Position numbers and translations under genes: made by a program. Below the pieces are notes generated by a model that searched no databases, was not told the DNA's origin, and was given only the letters and a program-made list of their open reading frames with translations. 64,000 nt of DNA from Martinezella rhizogenes (GTDB taxonomy: Bacteria > Pseudomonadota > Alphaproteobacteria > Rhizobiales > Rhizobiaceae). Of this stretch, positions 62,044 to 64,000 are shown one piece after another; the first letter of the stretch is position 1, and the number at the start of each line of letters is the position of its first letter. The stretch lies in contig JAAMEZ010000036.1 in assembly GCA_013322215.1 (NCBI GenBank), positions 930,001 to 994,000 on the forward strand. The letters run 5' to 3'.

Positions 62044-62517
62044 TTTTGCAGCGGAGTGCTGCGCAAGCCGCTGCTCTATCTCAGTCTCTATTTGAAGACA
62101 CACAGGGCGTAATACTATCGCCCGCTGCAAGAAGTTCGTGAACAAGGCAATTGGGAGGCTTGGCTCGATTTCTTTCTCACCGGTATTGCTGACACCGCTA
62201 ATCAGGCGTTCGACGCCGCCACCCGGATTGTCGATGTGTTCAAGGAAGACCGTGAGCGGATCACAACAGAAAGCGATCGCGCGGGTTCAGCGCTTCGCAT
62301 TCATGATCCTTTTCGGCAAAATCCGTTCTTTACAGCCAATCAGCTCGTTCAGAAGACAGGCTTATCCGCGCCCACAGTCAACGCGGCGCTCACAGACCTG
62401 GAACGCTTCGGCATTATCGAGGAAGTGACGGGTCGCAAGTGGAGGAGAGTTTTTAGCTATAGACGGTATCTCGCAATTCTGAGCGAGGGTACCGATCCCT
62501 TGCTTGCGACGGCGTGA
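62044..62517 (+). pseudogene. Fic-family protein C-terminal remnant with in-frame stop
   Basis: In one frame it reads GVLRKPLLYLSLYLKTHRA, then TAA at 62110-62112, then YYRPLQEVREQGNWEAWLDFFLTGIADTANQAFDAATRIVDVFKED and a winged-helix end (FFTANQLVQKTGLSAPTVNAALTDLERFGIIEEVTGRKWRRVFSYRRYLAILSEGTDPL). This is the region after the Fic catalytic motif plus the C-terminal domain of soluble Fic proteins. Family members have an acidic residue (E) where the TAA lies, so GAA to TAA is the likely nonsense change. The catalytic HPFxDGNGR motif is not recognisable upstream, so the gene is dead. Confidence 0.72.
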
Positions 62518-62940
62518 CAAGCTCAAAAAGCTTGCGGGCCGGTGGTTCGATTCCCTTCAAAAGCAAGCCTACTTTGCTACCGCTGTTGGAAGCTCGTCGA
62601 TGAGCGAATGGCGGTCGCCGCGCTTGCTGTCGCGACGTTCTGGTGAAGATCTTACAAAAGGCCGCAATCATTGAAGATAATTCTGATGAGCGGCAGCGCG
62701 AGTGCACTACCTCAAGACCGCGTGCGTCATTTCCTTGAGCGCCGCCACAATGACAATCTGCTGCGCTTTCCTGCGTAAACGATCGGGAAAGTTCAGCGCT
62801 CGGGCGACATGGGATGGCTCTTCGTCGAAGCCGGCAATACCAATGGCATCGCAGACATCGCGCTTGCCGGTATAGGCTTGAAGCCCGATGATGGTGTAGC
62901 CTCAGGTGTTGAAGACAGGAGCTTATTTGAGGAATTGCAC
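62518..62940. other. Spacer with minus-strand coding fragment
   Basis: On the minus strand, bases about 62718-62890 read as a plausible peptide (including TIIGLQAYTGKRDVCDAIGIAGFDEEPSHVARALNF) without a start, possibly the tail of a lost gene. No further features. Confidence 0.3.
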
Positions 62941-64000
62941 ATGGCTGATGAGGAGACGGTCATAATCGGTGCAGGCCCGGCGGGGTTGGCATGTGCCGCG
63001 GCACTCCGGTCAAGAGGCTGCCGCTCCTTAATCCTTGAAGCGACGAACAGGCTCGGCGCCTCGTGGCGGCGGCACTATGATCGTCTTCATCTCCATACTG
63101 ATAAAAGTTACTCAGCGCTTCCGGGAAGACCGATGCCCGCCGGTTTTCCAAGATATCCGTCGCGACTGCAGGTCATCGAGTACCTCGAAAACTATGCGCG
63201 GGCAAACAACCTTCGAATTCTCACCGACAAGGCCGTCGCTCGTGTAGCCAAAAAGACTGACTGGATTGTCGAGACCACAGAGGGCGATGTGTTCGAGGCG
63301 CGAGCTGTCGTAATCGCGACCGGTCTATCGAAGGCTCCTGTCAGACCACACTGGACCGGTCAGAACAATTTTCCAGGAAACATTATCCACTCTTCCGAAT
63401 ACCGGAACGCGTCTGCCCTCGGCGCAGGTCGAATCCTGATAGTTGGCTTCGGAAACTCGGCGGGAGAGATTGCGCTGGAATGCGCCGAAGCGGGTCTTGA
63501 TGTTGCCATGTCGGTCCGCGGCCCGGTCAATGTCGTTCCAAGGGAGATATTAGGCGTGCCAAGCGCGACGATCGCCATCCTTCAACAACGCTTTCCGTAC
63601 AGAATGGTTGATGCAGTTAACGCGCCTTTTCTACATCTACGCTACCACGATATCGAGAAACTGGGTCTCAAGCGCTCCCAGAAAGGCCCTCTGACCACGA
63701 TGATAGAGCAAGGCCGGACTCCCTTGATCGATATTGGTACCATTGCGAAGATCAGAGATGGTCGGATCAAGATGTTCCCCGGCATCGAAATGTCGGACGG
63801 TGCCAACGTGCTCTTCGCCAATGATCGATCGGCGGAATTCGATGCGATTGTGCTGGCGACAGGTTATCGGCCGTCTTTGGAGACACTTCTGCCGGATTTG
63901 GCAGACCGGCTTTCGAATGGCGGGAAGCCGGCCAGGGACGAGCTTCAACCGGGAAAGGACAATTTGTACTTCTGCGGCTTCAATCCTGCCACCACGGGCC
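62941..64000 (+). CDS. Flavin-containing monooxygenase-like protein (partial, runs off the window)
   Basis: 353 residues visible, open at the 3' end. GAGPAGLACAAALRSRGCRSLILE is the FAD-binding Rossmann motif at the N-terminus. GNSAGEIALECAEAG at about residues 170-185 is an NAD(P)H-binding GxGxxG variant (GFGNSAGEIA). LATGYRPS late in the protein is the family's ATG motif. The layout resembles bacterial and plant FMO/YUCCA-like proteins, which oxygenate N- or S-atoms or convert indole-3-pyruvate to auxin. Any auxin role is speculation. ATG 62941 has GAGGAA just upstream. Neighbouring genes lie beyond the window. Confidence 0.85.
   Translation, partial: MADEETVIIGAGPAGLACAAALRSRGCRSLILEATNRLGASWRRHYDRLHLHTDKSYSALPGRPMPAGFPRYPSRLQVIEYLENYARANNLRILTDKAVARVAKKTDWIVETTEGDVFEARAVVIATGLSKAPVRPHWTGQNNFPGNIIHSSEYRNASALGAGRILIVGFGNSAGEIALECAEAGLDVAMSVRGPVNVVPREILGVPSATIAILQQRFPYRMVDAVNAPFLHLRYHDIEKLGLKRSQKGPLTTMIEQGRTPLIDIGTIAKIRDGRIKMFPGIEMSDGANVLFANDRSAEFDAIVLATGYRPSLETLLPDLADRLSNGGKPARDELQPGKDNLYFCGFNPATTG

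Noticed and set aside
62540..62580. tRNA T-arm-like sequence (GGTTCGATTCCC)
   Set aside because: The stem does not pair properly and no acceptor or anticodon arms can be built around it.
1..64000. CRISPR arrays, complete prophage, rRNA or intact tRNA genes
   Set aside because: No regularly spaced repeats, phage structural genes or RNA gene signatures were seen.

Overview
The window reads as part of an alphaproteobacterial genome, most likely a member of the Rhizobiaceae (Rhizobium or a close relative). The grounds are the many polar amino-acid ABC importers with IclR, LysR, HutC and FCD-type GntR regulators, a DUF4142/cupredoxin/ECF sigma cluster, a soluble PAS-type chemoreceptor ending in a WEEF-like pentapeptide, and a PrtDE-type type I exporter. 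No rRNA, tRNA, replication gene or conserved housekeeping block is visible, so this looks like accessory chromosome, chromid or megaplasmid sequence. Species cannot be fixed from sequence reading alone.

Layout. 0-3.6 kb: lipid-linked sugar modification genes (GT39 transferase, divergent from a GT2 transferase overlapping a YdjC/ChbG-type deacetylase). 4.1-6.8 kb: a small secreted protein, two tandem paralogues of a family I do not recognise, and an XRE regulator with operator-like half-sites downstream of it. 7.4-13.5 kb: GNAT acetyltransferase, double-PAS chemoreceptor, His-rich exported peptide, DUF4142-cupredoxin-ECF sigma operon, zinc-ribbon protein. 13.8-17.8 kb: IclR regulator and a complete amino-acid ABC importer. 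17.9-23.7 kb: a broken VapC-like gene, methyltransferase, ABC exporter, DUF2026 protein and about 1 kb of decayed sequence. 23.7-33 kb: agmatinase-family ureohydrolase divergent from an aminotransferase, then a two-component flavin monooxygenase with LysR and HutC-type regulators and a second ABC importer. 33-41.2 kb: two divergent FCD GntR regulators and an operon holding a third importer, a DapA-family lyase/deaminase, a 973-residue fused dehydrogenase and a DUF3830 protein. This is probably a catabolic operon for a D-amino acid, hydroxyproline-like or opine-like compound. 41.3-48.3 kb: MacAB-type exporter, small exported peptide, beta-carbonic anhydrase plus SulP transporter. 48.3-53.6 kb: four overlapping two-component genes and a divergent SnoaL/DUF4440-like exported protein. 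53.9-54.6 kb: HipA and IS3 remnants. 54.6-61.5 kb: type I exporter with two glycine-rich repeat proteins and a LuxR-type regulator. 61.5-64 kb: Fic remnant and an edge-truncated flavin monooxygenase.

The most interesting loci are the type I exporter with its two repeat proteins (four copies of a roughly 74-85-residue unit in one, a split copy in the other), whose ABC ATPase has a degenerate signature motif; the tandem unknown paralogues beside the XRE regulator; and the fused three-subunit dehydrogenase. Remnants of VapC, HipA and Fic genes plus an IS3 OrfA show that several spacers are sites of gene gain and decay.
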